Shown in pieces: positions 45,299 through 58,373 of a stretch of DNA of 64,000 bases (position 1 is its first letter; each line of letters opens with the position of its first letter). This DNA comes from Euphorbia lathyris. Taxonomy: Eukaryota > Streptophyta > Magnoliopsida > Malpighiales > Euphorbiaceae. Below the pieces are notes generated by a model. That model was not told the origin of the DNA, did no database searches, and saw nothing but the letters and a program-made list of their open reading frames with translations. The position numbers and the translations under genes were made by a program. The DNA lies in NCBI RefSeq assembly GCF_963576675.1, contig NC_088911.1, positions 137,147,929-137,211,928 of the forward strand. Direction: 5' to 3'.

Positions 45299-48200
45299 TC
45301 ATCTTCCACCCCACTGCCTTTTTCTGGCTGGCCTTTCTTGTTTCTTTCCGACGGTATCAGCTATCAAATCAGTCAGAACCGAATCGGGTTCCTTTTTCGA
45401 TCCAATGGGATCCTGGAAACGTTGCCTTCGTCTTTCCATTTTCGCTAATGTGTCCTGTATTCGTTGCTCATCGTAGCCCTTGTCAGTTGCATTTCCGGTG
45501 TTAACATTTTCACAGTGAAGTCTCTTCTTCATATTTTGCTTGAGTGCTACACTTTTGATTTCCAGTCTTTCCTCTTTGATCAGTTCCTCGGCTACAATCT
45601 GACCTTCCTCGATATCGAAATCCCCATTTCTTGCTGTAACTGGAAACTTATCCTGTAGTTTTCCATCTTTTCCACCATCAAGTTTTGCAATGCTACACTG
45701 TGTTGCTCTTCTGGTCTGAGTTCCACTGAAGTCCCTTAAAACTTTCTGCTCCTTGACAAACTTTTGATCCATTAATTCGTGTTTACCATTCGCCATCGAA
45801 CGTGCAGCACCCAGACGTCTTCCAGAGGACTGCAGAATACAGTTAGTCACATGAAAAACGTTATCCAATTACACTTAACACAAAGGAAAAAGAGAAGATA
45901 TCAGAGCATATTGCAGCAGAATATAAAATGGGCATATTCCACCGCATAAACTAAGTCCTCGAGGTTCAATTCTCTTCCCCGTGGAATGGGCAAGAAGGCA
46001 AGCATCACTCTAATTCAACAATCAACAGAAATCCTGACAAGTTCTCAACAAGAATATCAAGGAATGAACTTAACGAAAGAAACGGAATCTTGCAAAAACG
46101 CATGCGAGCCAAACCAAAGAAAGGAAGAGTATTCCTAATATAGAACTATGATGTAGGCAAACATTGTAATACAAAAAAAGACCACTTCGATTCGATGTCA
46201 CTGCTGTCAAGAAAAACCATGAATGATGCAACTAAGGATAAAATGAACAAAAGATCTACAGCTTGAATGTCATTAAGCAATAAATTAGCAAAGACGATCA
46301 ATCATGACAGGCATCCCACGTTCTGAAGTAAATTCCACATAGCTTGCAATCTCAAAATGCTGTTTAGACAAATTGAGCATTCATTAGGAGAACAGTATAA
46401 GGATCAGAGTATAAGGATCAGAAAATAACTCACTAGAGTTGTCCATTTCTCACAGGTACCATAATAAGCCACTAATGATTATTAGTGCCTCAATAAGAGA
46501 TACAAAGAGCTCCAATAAGTAGGGGTTTCGAAACAAAATGAAGTTACAGTTGGTGCTTTACTGTCTTCCTCAATTGCAAGATATGGAAAGGGGAAAAGAA
46601 TGTGTCACAAAAAATGGTACATATAATCAGGAAAAGATGCTAAGGCATCAGGTTAGCTTTCAATTCAAACAACGACTAGACTGCAGCCAGAACACAAATT
46701 TACTTCACAGCAACAGTATACAGTATGAAATTAGTAAGGAAGTAAGAAGAAAACATATTTAGATGAACATCCAGGGGAAAAAAACTTCTCCCAACTGGAA
46801 AGAAAAGTATTTCAGTTTAAGAAAACTCACAACTTACACTGGTGCAGCAGTTCAAACGTATACACAAGTGATGCAGATACATTGACTTCAAGAACAACGC
46901 AGGATTCTAAGAACATAGCATTAAACAGGAAATACAAACTTCCGGGGAAAATAAACCTCAAAAGACAAACAAAAATCATTAACTAGATACAAATGCACTC
47001 TCTTAAGGTCTGATATATATCTATCACTTCAACATATAATATAAAGCACAGAAAATGGAAAGTTTCAGGAATAAGAGTACATGAAATCAGTAAAAGTATG
47101 TCATAAGAGGGAGCAGAACAGTCATTATCAAGTACCACAAATGAAACCACCAACAGTTACAGTCACATCAATTTCCGACTTTGCAGCAACTGCCTTGTCA
47201 TTGACTTATTAGGTGGATGCACAAAATAAATAAGTCATTTGTTTATAAAGAGCTACCCTAGAAAGGCCGAACCAATTTTTTTTGCTAAGAGCAGCATCCG
47301 GATGAAAACTTCACTAGTTTTCAAGGTATATTGTTCTTTGCCTTTTCCTACTAAATTACAAAGACAGCAATAGCATTGACTTTCTGGACCTAGTTGCCCA
47401 CCTTTGTACCCTTGTAACCTATACATCAAATCCCAAGACATACTAGTCCAAATGAAAAATGTTTTCCTGACAGTATATCAGAAAAATAAATCATCCCTTA
47501 ACCTCCAAATGGCTCAACAAAAACAAGAACTATGATATTTCACTTCTAAATTTTATGCTAACCTTCAGAGAATGGCAAGGTGCTAACAGAATAATTAACC
47601 ACAGACTAAGAACTATAGGTACTAGTTAGACAATGTAAGATTAATAAAAAAAAAAATATATATGTTGAAGAATATGTATGTTTCTTTAGCTTGAATGCCA
47701 ATCAATCGAGAATGTGATTGATGATGACTGAGCCTGTGACTCTGTGAGAACTTCAAAAATCAGACTAAACTGAAAAGGAATTGCGATGCGAAGAGAGATG
47801 GAAAGACAAATAATAAGATGGCATTAAAAAGAATAACAAAGACTCGCTTGTAACAGGACTCGCTCGTAACTGGAGCACTTGTACATAAAGTTACAATTAT
47901 ACAAGGTTTTGATAGTCTCTCCAAGTTTACCTTTCCTTCCCCATAAATCAAGCCAACTGGACTATTGTACCTGCAGGCTGTCCGATCATGCTCACCTCTA
48001 TATGTCATATGAGGTTTTCTACTAGGAAAGGAAGCATTAGTTTCTCCTTCAAATATTTTGTATCTATGCCCCTCCGACTGTATAACTGAAGCGGTATAAC
48101 CATTGGTAGATCTGTAATTAGACTGAAACCTTTCATGTCTAAAAGTATTTTCATATGAACCTGATGACCGATAAGATATATTATCTTGCTGCTTCAAAAT

Positions 48201-51200
48201 GGATTCACATTCTACTTGATGCAATACCCTAGATTTCCAACTGTATTTTTTCCACCCTCTATAAGCCTGATCATCAGTATAAACAATATCACCTTCTACA
48301 TTATCATAATCATTGTAATTTTCAACGAAATCACTTTCCCTGAATCTTTCACTATCTAATTCTTGCCCATATCTGTCAGGTAATCTGGGGTCACAAATGT
48401 CACTTCTTGGTGACATCTTATTCCTCAACCTTCCGTTATTGGCTGCATAAGATTCTCTGTGAGGCCAATAGGACACATTATGATCATCGAGATCCCAATG
48501 CTCATCTTCAATTTCCATACACCACGAATTTTCCAGATTCATTGGGGGCCTGTAACCATATCTATCTCTTCTTTCACGGAGATATGCTTCTCTCCCAACA
48601 GAAGGAACATGCTTTTCATACTTTTCATTGAAGGACTCCTTTTCCGAGTTGAACATAACCGACCTCCCATACTTATGTAGCATAGCATAGTCCTCATTTT
48701 TATGATCAAGCAAAAAAACGTCATCATTGGTTTGCTTCCCAGACTCAATTCTGTCCCTCTTTCTTCTCCTTTGAATGTTAGTATCATTGAGATTCTTGTA
48801 CTTGGAATGGAATCTCCTCGACTGTCCATAAGTGAGAGAACTCATGCCCCTAGGAGAGAGAACTCTTTCACCAGAATCCCAATCTTTACTCAAGCCATCT
48901 CTATCATCTAACCAAATACGTCTTTCATGAAAGTTTTCCTCAGTCCAGTTCCTTCTCTGACATGGCTCTACTTCATTCCTAAAGCTCTGATTATATCTTA
49001 AATGGGGATATTTTCCGTGAAGATCCTGAGTATGGACTTCGGCGAACTTTTCATCACTGTAAATACCAGAAAATTCTCTCCGCTGATCACATGAGAAATC
49101 GTGCCTATTATGATAACCAAAATCGTTTAGCCTTTCCATCTGTCTGCATTTATCAATGGATAAATTATCCCTATACATGGGAAAGGCATAACTATCGATA
49201 TCAGGGTGTGTCTTCCCTTGAGAAACATTGTGAAGTCTCCTGTTCTGCTGCCTCCTCCCTTCCCAAATGGGACTTCTACGCCTAGAAAAGTGTTGGCGAT
49301 TATCTTGTTTCTTCTTGACAACATTGCTTTTAGGGCTCTTACAGTCAGATGCGTCTGATTCAAGTAGCTTAGCACCAGAAGATTGCCTACTTAAAAGTCT
49401 ATGAGATGCTTCAGGTAAGTTATACACAGTATCTTGGGATGACTCTGACTCGCTTTCAGAACAGGATAGCGTCAGGCTAAAATGACTACGATCTCCAACT
49501 GATACTTCTATCTCGGTCAGCTGTTGATCTGGCTTGCAAATAGTCCTGCCATTTTCTTCCTCCACCTTCTCCACAGTTTCAGTGGCTTCAGCAATTCCTT
49601 TTGAAGTTTGAGCATTCACCTTATGGTTTTTGTCAGGATTATCAGGAGCAAGATTCATTTTATTAGACTCTGCCACTGGCAGGGGAAACCTGTTCACATA
49701 AAATACATATTTCGTTAGTGGCTCAAGAGAAAATTGTGGAAAACTAAATCAAAGTATACTTCTATATCATCAACCCATATAGAGTGCAAATGTTATGGGC
49801 CCATGAATAGGATCACGTCACAGGTCTTTTCACAAGAAAATCCTTGATTTCCCTTGCTTTTTCTGTTTTTCGAATCGCTTATTTGAAGCTCAATTTGGTG
49901 ATTTGTAAGAGATCACCCTAACTCCCTAATTCTGAATTTTCTCAAGATTAATGATTGATATCTTATTGAAAAGTTAGTGCCTCTTATAGGAGACATAAAA
50001 CATTACATTAGGAAAGAGTTCTTACTTAGGAAAATGGCTAGGATAATTTTTTCCTAAAATAAAAAACTACTATAACTATATCCAAATAAGATATTAGTGC
50101 TAATTGCTAAAAGACAATATTACCTAAATAGTTATGATAAAGTAAATCTGCCTAAATAATAGGAAAATAATGTTAACTTGGTCTCTTATAACAGCAAAGT
50201 GAGAAGTTGGGATAAAAATCATCCTTGACTTTGTATTGATTAAACAAATAAAAATTTGAATCTATTTTTATTTCAATTAAATTACATTAAAAGCAAAAGG
50301 TTTTTCTTTGAAAAAGAACACTTCATTATTAGTATCACTACCATCGTCACATGGAAAGATAGGGTGTGCGTGTTATGGGCCCACGAATAGGATCTCGTCA
50401 CAGGTCCTTTCACAAGTAAATCCTTGATTTCCCTTGCTTTTCATGTTCTTTGAATCGCCTATACTTGAAACTCAACTTGGTGATTTGTAAGAGATCACCC
50501 TAACTCCCTAATTCTGAATTTTCAGAAGATCAACGATTCCATTCTTATTGAAAAGTTGCTGCCTCTAATAGGAGACATAAAGACATTATGTTAGGAAAGA
50601 GTTCTTACTTAGGAAAATACTATTTAGGAAAATGACTAGAATATATTTTCCTAGAATAAAATACTACTATAACTGTCTAAATAAGATAATATTGCCTAAA
50701 TAATTATGATAAAGTAATCTGCCTAAAATATAGGAAAATAATGTTAACTTGATCTCTTTCCATAACATTATGCCACAATTATATAAGAGAAATGTTGTGT
50801 AACTGGATTTTAGATATAGGATATCAGGACCAGTGTTTAATTATTACCCCTTCATGGAAGAAGACCTAACATCTCCCAATGATTCATCTGCACTGGAACT
50901 ATCACAATCTTTGTCATCTTTAGTATCATCCACATTTAAATTCCTAACAGTTGATGCTCCAAGACCAACATCCTCTACATGGTCAAATTTGTCCTCACTG
51001 GAGCCAGAGCAAATCTCTCCAGGATCTTGCACATTGATCTGCTCCAAAAAATACATTATTACATTAAGCATTCAAATAATGGTTAACATTACAAAAGTAC
51101 AGAAAATTTATATACCAACAATATTATACCTGTATCACAACATCAGAATCCCAAGTTCGTGGACGCCTTACATCCATTTTAGATTGCCGTTCACCAGAGC

Positions 51201-53934
51201 CATCTTCAACCTGAATTGCTCTGCCTTTTGGCTGAACAAATTACATAAGTCACCACTATAAATAAACTACTACAGGCATCAGGTGGAAACAAATTCAACA
51301 AAAATGCATATCAGGAGGAGTACGCAGGAATTTGAAGTTACCAATCCCAACAGCCTCTTTCCAATATCTGCAAATTTTGATGAAGATCCAGCTTGAGCAA
51401 TACCTTCAGGTGCTGTCCCACTCTCAGGTCTAACATCAGAAGCCTTGTTTTTCACAAAGGCAATATAATTGAAATCCAATACCTCACATCATTCGACAAA
51501 CAAAAGCATCTATAATCATCTAGAAAGACTGAAAAAAATACTCACCTCAGTAAGGTGTGAAAAGTCGTGATTGTGGAACCTCTTATGCAAATACAACTGT
51601 TGTCGCAATTGCTCCTACAATTAAAAGAAAGCAAAGTTCAGAGAGCTCTATTTCATGTGAAATATAATCACAAACTGTCAGATATTAATATAAAAAGTTA
51701 TTATTGGGCCTTAACTATCCGTTTAAGCTTTTAGTTCAATTGGTTCCATACATGGTATTGATCTAGTGTTTGAATCCTGGCAATCCCATTTGTTGATTAA
51801 ATTCAACACAGGAAATGGGCCTGTGTTGTACATGCTTCAAGCCCAAGGGGCATTCCTATGTGGGGTGTGTCAGATATTAATATAAAAGCTACTATTGGGC
51901 CTTAACTATCAGCTTAAGCTTTTGGTTCAATTGGTTCCATGACACAAACCATGCACATAAACATTGATAAAAATCCAAGTCCATGGGCTATTTTTCCTGG
52001 TTTCTAAACCTTGAGAGCCTATCACATCCCAAGCATGTCTTATTTGGTGATTCCCCCCTCTTCCCTACCCCAATAATTCAAAGATGCAGCCCTACAGATA
52101 AGATGTATGCATTTTTTTATGCTAGAAGGTCAGCAAAAGAATCCACTAGACTGGCAGAACTCAAGCATACATTATTCAGTGAATAGGTACAACAATTTAC
52201 CAAGGAGATGCAATATTGTTTCCAACTGTCCTCATCAAAACCGAAATTGAAGAAATCAGATATATCTACTCCAGGATACCTCCACCTTTTCTCTTCAAAT
52301 GCATCAATATTTACATCTAGAATAGTCCTGAAGTAAATAATAAATAAGACGGTTAACTTCCGACCATGAAGGAAATACTTAAAAGACTATCACAGTTAGA
52401 AGAATGAAAATGGTTGATCTAATAAACAGCACTATGATTCACCCTTAATTGTCTGCCTTCGCTGCAATCCAACCCAACAAAATATCACACGCACTTGCTC
52501 TTGCTTTGATATTCATTTTACTTGATATACAGATTGCTCTCATTTCTTATGCATGCAGGCCAACAACCAAACCTCTAAATAGAAGTAAAGCAACAGGGAT
52601 GAAAAGAATAAGGATCATGTTGTATTTACTGACCTATTCCATGGAAGTGAGAAACCATATCCACCATGGGATGCAACAAAATTGGTTGCGGAACGAATAC
52701 TAGGAAGTTGACTTGTGTTTGAGACCTCATGTTGTTTGTATCTGTCATCTTCCCAAGCACCTCTGACAGACTTGGAGGAACATGATGCCACACCAACAGA
52801 TTCATTAACTTGATTATTTGGAAATAATGATCTAAACTGTTTTAACTGCAATGCAATATAGACTAGGTTATTCACATTTGGAAAGAATATTAAAAAGTAA
52901 TAAAAGCCAAAAAGAGCATTAGTTTCATGGCTTTATCACGTAAGAAATAAATTAAATAGATTATCTAGTCTGATTGAACAATCCATCTGAAGAAGGAAGG
53001 GAGAAAACAGAGAGGCAGAGGAGCATTTGAACTGCTGATGTTAATGGAGGGTCTAAAAGCACCTAGTTAGAAGATCCCTCTATTTTCAAGTACTTTAGTT
53101 GCAATGTCTTCAGTTCTGTTAGCTTCTCATGAAATATGAAAGGAAAAAATACTGGATGCTCAATATTTTTCTTTATCTTTATCTCATTCACCAGCTTAAC
53201 ATAATCAAGTTGAACTGATCAGGACATGAAAAAGTATCCAAAATACACAATTAAATGACCAAGGCCATCAAAATCAAGTCAAAATGAAGTAAACAAAATT
53301 CCAAGGCTCATAAATTACATGATATCAGTGTGACAGTGTCAAGCACCAAAAACAGAGGGCTTAATTATCCCAAAGGAAGCTTCATGTTAGAAGCTTATAG
53401 AAAGCCCACTTCTCATAAAATGAGAATTATGATAATCTCCTCAAAATTCAATACCTTTTGCTGATACTGCGAGTTATAACTATCATTGACTCCATTCCGT
53501 TGCTCGCCTCCATGGCCATTGGCACTGGGATTCAATCCATTCTTATCATAACCATTTTTAACACAGGCACCCTCATCCACATCCTCCTCAAGTCCACTTC
53601 GATTTCCATTCCTTTCTGCAGCAACTGAAAATCCTTTACAATCCTCATCATTCAGTACTATATTGAAATCATCCTCGCTGTCACTCACATATTCCTCTGT
53701 ATTGGACGATTTCTCGCAGACTGAATTCAATAACCTAGGATTCTCCTCGTTTGCTCTAGCCTTAACTTGCTTAGCATTGTTATCATATTTACATTCTTCC
53801 CCTTTACCTTCTCCTCCCTCCTGTGGTTCTGTGTACAGTTTATCTAATTTAGATACAGAATTGATGGCAGAACTTGCTTGGAATTCAACATCCGCGTATA
53901 TATCGCCGAAATCATCATCCATCAAATCACCCAT
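45299..53934 (-). CDS. Plant Fip1-type pre-mRNA polyadenylation factor, nine exons
   Basis: Exons (minus strand): 53934-53455, 52845-52634, 52327-52201, 51614-51546, 51482-51342, 51231-51130, 51038-50848, 49689-47931 and 45829-45299. GT-AG borders and phases agree throughout; about 1203 aa. An acidic N-terminus begins [18 protein letters not shown]. The Fip1 motif [20 protein letters not shown] lies near residues 246-265 on exon 3. Exon 8 (586 codons) is a disordered Arg/Asp/Tyr/Ser-rich region with [14 protein letters not shown]. The C-terminus carries [11 protein letters not shown] and ends [11 protein letters not shown]. Fip1 links poly(A) polymerase to CPSF in the nucleus; plant FIP1[III] and FIP1[V] share this long form. 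I lean to no one paralogue. A small exon hidden in the 2.1 kb last intron cannot be excluded. Confidence 0.88.
49791..50193. mobile_element. Solo LTR in intron 7 of the Fip1-type gene
   Basis: 403 bp, TGTTATGGGCCC at one end and ATAACA at the other, with a perfect 5 bp duplication GCAAA (49786-49790, 50194-50198). No internal region. A similar LTR follows at 50371. Confidence 0.8.
50371..50767. repeat. Second LTR of the same family, direct orientation
   Basis: 397 bp, similar along its length to 49791-50193, again TGTTATGGGCCC to ATAACA. The flanks (GTGCG and TTATG) do not match, so borders have decayed or it arose by rearrangement. Confidence 0.7.
51676..51944. mobile_element. Complete 269 bp TRIM retrotransposon in intron 3 of the Fip1-type gene
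   Basis: Two direct 77 bp LTRs (51676-51752, 51868-51944) begin TGTCAGATATTAATATAAAA and end CCATACA or CCATGACA. TGGTATTGATCTAG follows the first LTR at once, a decayed primer site. A purine-rich GTGGGGTG precedes the second. Flanked by a perfect 5 bp duplication CAAAC (51671-51675, 51945-51949). No coding capacity. Confidence 0.88.
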
Positions 53935-54059
53935 TTCTTCGAGGAAACCTGAAATTAAAGGAGTGAATGATGCATCTAAGCTTTTATGGTGTTTTTGGCA
54001 AAGAAACTCTATTGAATTACGAATAGAGAGACTAGAGAGAGGAAATGGGGAATGAAATT

Positions 54060-55053
54060 AGCGACGGATGTGTTTGATAGAGAAGATATTCAAAAGGAAG
54101 GGTTCTATTCTTGAGGCTAAGTGCTAAAACCCTACCTTCAAAAAAGTGCTAAAACCCTAATAAAACCTTAAACCCAGACACGGATAGATTAGGTTGGCTT
54201 AACGACTATGGAGCTTGAACGACTTGTCGTCTGCTCAAAACTTGGGCTGGTTTAGGTTATCAAGTATGTAGTATTTTAACGTGGAGAGTTCGAAACATTA
54301 CGTGGATCAGACAATTATCGTGTCCGAGTCGTGTTCTTATCGTGCCATTTTCGGGTTCGTGTTAAAAAGAGTAAATTTAAATCCTACCCAAAAACTTTCA
54401 TGTCATAATCGTGTTATCTGTTCGGATTAGTGCCAATTTCTGTCGTGTTTTCGGATTAAATGTAATTTTGTTATGCAGATATATTAATGATAACTTTTAA
54501 AAATATGAGAAGATATGATACTATTTTAAATACTTTATGTCATTTTTAGATTAGTATATTAACACTAACCATCGAAAATTCCAATAATATTATGTTAGAA
54601 GGTCATGTAATAGAGGTTCGAATCGTATTTGCAAGTAATAATTATAATTTTATCATCTTTGTTAATAAAATGATATATAAAAACACGAGGGAATATAAAA
54701 ATAATTTTAAATATCCGTGTCATTTTCATATTACCATATCAGACCTAAATCAATCCAAAGATTTGCGTATCAGTTTCGCGAGAACCCAAAAATAACACAT
54801 TACCCACTAAGTTAACTCAAATACTAAAATTACATGTCGATTTCGTATCGTGTAATCAGATCGTGTGTTATTTTACCATCTCTACGTGGTTTGTCGTTCA
54901 TTAACACAAAATACTAAAGTTTGTTTGGTTTGCGTCCGTAGGTAAAGAAAAAAATCTATAAAGGAAAACAATGGAAAAGGAAATTAATGATTATGTATTT
55001 CCTTGATTGGTTCGATTCTGAAAGGGAATGGTATATAAATTTTCTTTGCGACT
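54060..55053. other. Upstream of the Fip1-type gene, repeat-like, no gene
   Basis: 54190-54870 contains words such as TCGTGTTCTTATCG and TTCGGGTTCGTG that also appear, diverged, in HCF107 intron 1 (about 35330-35480). Likely a dispersed repeat of unknown class. Confidence 0.4.
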
Positions 55054-55812
55054 ACAGTAAAACTTCTGTAAATTAATACTCGATAAATTAATAAACTCTT
55101 TAAAATAATAATTTTTTTGGTCCCGACTTGGACCAGTTCAAAAAATGATTAATTTTAATAAATTAATAAAATAATAATTTTTCGGAACAACCCTTTATAA
55201 ATACATTGTATTATTACCTCTATAATTTAATAATTTCTCAAATACATATGGAAATGTATATAAATATACATACTTAGGATAATTTAGCAAAATATAAATC
55301 TATAGTATTTTGTTTTTTCTTGAAATTTAAATCTAGTTGAATTTCATCTCTAATTATTCTCCGTGCATTCAAAAGTTTCGGTGTATCCTTATCAAATCGT
55401 AACAAAAAAAATGTAATGAGTGGATGATACTATAATTGCTTCATTTCCTTTGATTGGTTCAAAAGTACCGAATCATCCTCAACTTCATCCTCATTTTTGG
55501 CATGATTTGAAACAACTACATTCCATATAAATTTACATATAGTAATTTATTAATTATGATACATTGAATATTTTTAACATAAATACAATGAACTTCCAAG
55601 TTCAATTAACTTATATAATGCACATTTAATTTCATTTGTTCATTGATTTTAGATAAAAAAAACTTTATTTAAATTAGTAATTTAAAAATTAACTTTAAAA
55701 AATTTAAAATCACTCTATAAATTAATAATTATTAATTTATCGATTAAGTAATAACTCTATAAATTAATAAAATTTCATGGTCCTAATATTATTAATTTAT
55801 AAAAAATTTACT
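55054..55812. repeat. TA-flanked foldback element, third copy
   Basis: Left end CAGTAAAACTTCTGTAAATT after TA. The right end is decayed (AAATTTACTATA). Contains GGTCCCGACTTGGACCAGTT, matching the copies at 7766 and 9409. Confidence 0.6.
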
Positions 55813-56529
55813 ATATTGGTTCAAATAAAAAAATAACTTTGTGAATTTTTTTAACTACAATTTTTATATCTACATATTTTGCATTGTTGATGGAAGCCAA
55901 CTTGGCCTCCAACAACAAATGTTGGGACAAGAACGTGGGTCTACATAATGGGTGTTCTCGTCCCTTAGTAGAAAAATACATGATACAAAATCGGTATGTA
56001 ATTTTAGTATTTAGATTTAGCTTAGTAGATAATGTGCATTTTTTTATTGATACGAAATTGACAAACAATATTTTAGATTGGGTTAGACTTGACATGTTAA
56101 TCCAAAAACGACATGAATATTTAAAATTATTGTTTTATTCTCTCATGTTTTTATATCTCACTTTATTAATAAAGATAATAAAATTATAATTATTACTTAC
56201 AAATATAATTTGAACCTCCTAAATTGTGATAAACACATTATATGACCCCCTAACATGATATAGCGAACTTTATCAGAACCAGAATCAAGCTGAGTATATT
56301 GTAAAAGTTATTCAGGTGAACTTACTTGTGATTCCAAAGTTGCCTCCGTGCTAAGCAAAACTAAAGCATTAAGTGAGTAATCTAAAAAGGGTTAAAAATT
56401 AACTTATAGTTTCATTCACCCCTTTGGAACTACTAATATTATCTCACAATGGACCAATATTTATAAGAGATGAATATAATATGAATGAAAGAAACAATCT
56501 TGTGTAAACAAAAAGAAAGGTTAATCATG
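55813..56529. other. Intergenic with a Copia LTR fragment
   Basis: 56455-56520 (AGATGAATATAATATGAATG) matches the outer end of the LTR at 58875-59227. The rest is unassigned; the 94- and 101-codon frames are unconvincing. Confidence 0.45.
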
Positions 56530-56720
56530 TCTAGTAGCGTTCACCTGAACCCTAAATAACCAAATGAATTTGCTCATTCATCGTTAGATCTAGGTTCATT
56601 ATAATCATAGAATGAAGATCCAAAGCATCCTAAGATGTAGATTTAATAAACCTAGATCTAACGGTAGATGACTAAATTCATTTGGTCATTCAGGGTCCAG
56701 ATGAACGCTACTGTAATCAT
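56530..56720. repeat. Foldback MITE
   Basis: TAGTAGCGTTCACCTGAACC and the complement of the right end, CAGTAGCGTTCATCTGGACC, with arms continuing through CCGTTAGATCTAGGTT. Confidence 0.75.
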
Positions 56721-56771
56721 GTATTAAGGCATTGAAATCATAGTTTTAAGGAATGAGCTCCTGATCATTTA

Positions 56772-57676
56772 GGGCATATTTGTTTCGGGGGGTTTTAGGA
56801 AAGGGAAAGAGGAGATTTCATTCCTTTTGTTGGTGTTTGTTTTATTAATTCAATCATTCCTTTTACCATTTTTTAGTTTTGGGTTTATCCTAACTCCTCT
56901 AATCTCATTCCCCCACTCCCATGTGGTTTTCCATTCACTTTCCTCCCTCTCACTACTTTGAACATCTACACTCCTTATAAAATTTTATTTTAGTCTCTAT
57001 TTTGTTGTTTTGTTTTTATTTTGGTCTATATATTTATTTATTTTTACTTTTTTAATCCTGGAATTAATTTCACTTTTGATCTTCATATTTGTATATTATT
57101 TATTTATTTATTCTCAAAACATATTTTTGACTAATTTTTACTTTTTTATTTTTATTTTGATCCTTATATTTATTTATTTATATTTTTATCACTATACTAA
57201 TCTCACTTTTGATCCATATACTTATTTGTTTTTACTTTTTGTTCTAAAAATAATTTTGATAAATATTTTTCTTTTATCATATTATTCAGTTTTGGTATTT
57301 ACTTTTAATTATTTTAAAATAATTATTTTCTTTTTAAAATAAAATAGTTATGCATTTTCTTTGATTTATTTTATTTCAGTTTCTTCAGTTCATCGTCTTT
57401 TGATTTTAATGGTTGAATAAATTGATTTTCATTCTGATATTTATATATGATTAATTTATTAATATAGACACATGACGTATAGAAATTATTGTTAAAAACA
57501 CAACTCTAGTTTATTACCTCATTTGAACCAACCAGCTACAAAAGGAATCATGGGTGTATAATTCCCCTTGTGGAACTGAAACAAACAGAAAAGGGATTTC
57601 AAGGTCATTCCATTCCTTTCTCTTTGTTTTCCTTTCTTGATTCCATTCTGTTACCCCTGTGCGAACCAAGCGCCCC
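56772..57676. repeat. PIF/Harbinger-like MITE
   Basis: 905 bp. Left end GGGCATATTTGTTTCG, complement of right end GGGGCGCTTGGTTCGC. Bordered by TTTA on both sides (56768-56771, 57677-57680), containing the TTA typical of PIF/Harbinger. The T-rich centre yields a meaningless Phe/Ile/Leu frame. Confidence 0.65.
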
Positions 57677-57735
57677 TTTATTTTTTAAAATTAATCCCCT
57701 AATCTTTAATTTTTATACAAATTGAGTTCCTCACC

Positions 57736-58312
57736 CTGGTGGGATTTTCAGAAATTGTCGTGGTTTTGTTATTGGCTGCTATGCTATTAACCTCTCTAGT
57801 TCTTATGCGCACATTGCCGAGCTGGCTGTCATTATTTTTGCAGTAGAATCTGCCTGGGAACGGGGGTGGCACAATCTTTGGATTGAATCGGATTTTGCAT
57901 ATGCGGTGGATATGCTAAACAAAAGGATTACCATGGCTCCCTGGAAAATTAGACAAGACTGGCTTCAGTGTTTATCTAGATTCTCGAATATGAATTGCAG
58001 AATCACTCATATCTATCGAGAGGGCAATCAGGCGGCGGATCAACTTGCCCGTTTTGGCAAGACGGCTACGGCTCTTACATGGTGGCATTCGCTCCTCATT
58101 TTTGTCAATCGTCTGTTTTTGACGACCTATGTAATGTTGCTCATGTTCGTTTTCCTTGATTTTTCTGTTTTGAACCTTTTTATTTTCCTTTTCCCCCTTT
58201 GTAATTTTTCTTTTTTTTAATAATATTTCGGGTTGATTTGGTGTGTTAGGGGTGCCAACCTAGTTGGGATGTCTAGCCACTTAATCGCGTCCCAATCTTT
58301 CATGCAAAAAAA
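57736..58312 (+). mobile_element. 5'-truncated LINE with RNase H end
   Basis: Perfect 12 bp duplication GAGTTCCTCACC (57724-57735, 58313-58324) and A7 tail. Encodes the later part of RNase H from GGIFRNCRGF through AELAVIIFA (Glu), WIESDFAYAV (Asp) and HIYREGNQAADQLA, in one open frame to a stop at 58220. Same family as the LINE at 6405-7242 by coding and 3' UTR. Confidence 0.88.
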
Positions 58313-58373
58313 GAGTTCCTCACCAACTGCTCTTTAACTAAATCGTTGGTGAAAGGTTCAATGCATATGAAAA

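Noticed and set aside
47253..47441. Extra exon in the last intron of the Fip1-type gene
   Set aside because: No similarity and not needed: exons 8 and 9 already join in phase. A very small exon cannot be fully excluded.
49791..50767. A 977 bp TRIM made of the two direct LTRs
   Set aside because: The 5 bp duplication GCAAA flanks the left LTR alone, the outer flanks of the pair do not match, and no primer site follows either LTR.
53663..54055. 130-codon plus-strand frame
   Set aside because: Antisense to exon 1 of the Fip1-type gene, Ser/Leu-rich mirror of acidic codons.
57010..57342. 110-codon plus-strand frame
   Set aside because: Almost only Phe, Ile, Leu and Tyr from a T-rich MITE interior; low complexity, not a membrane protein gene.
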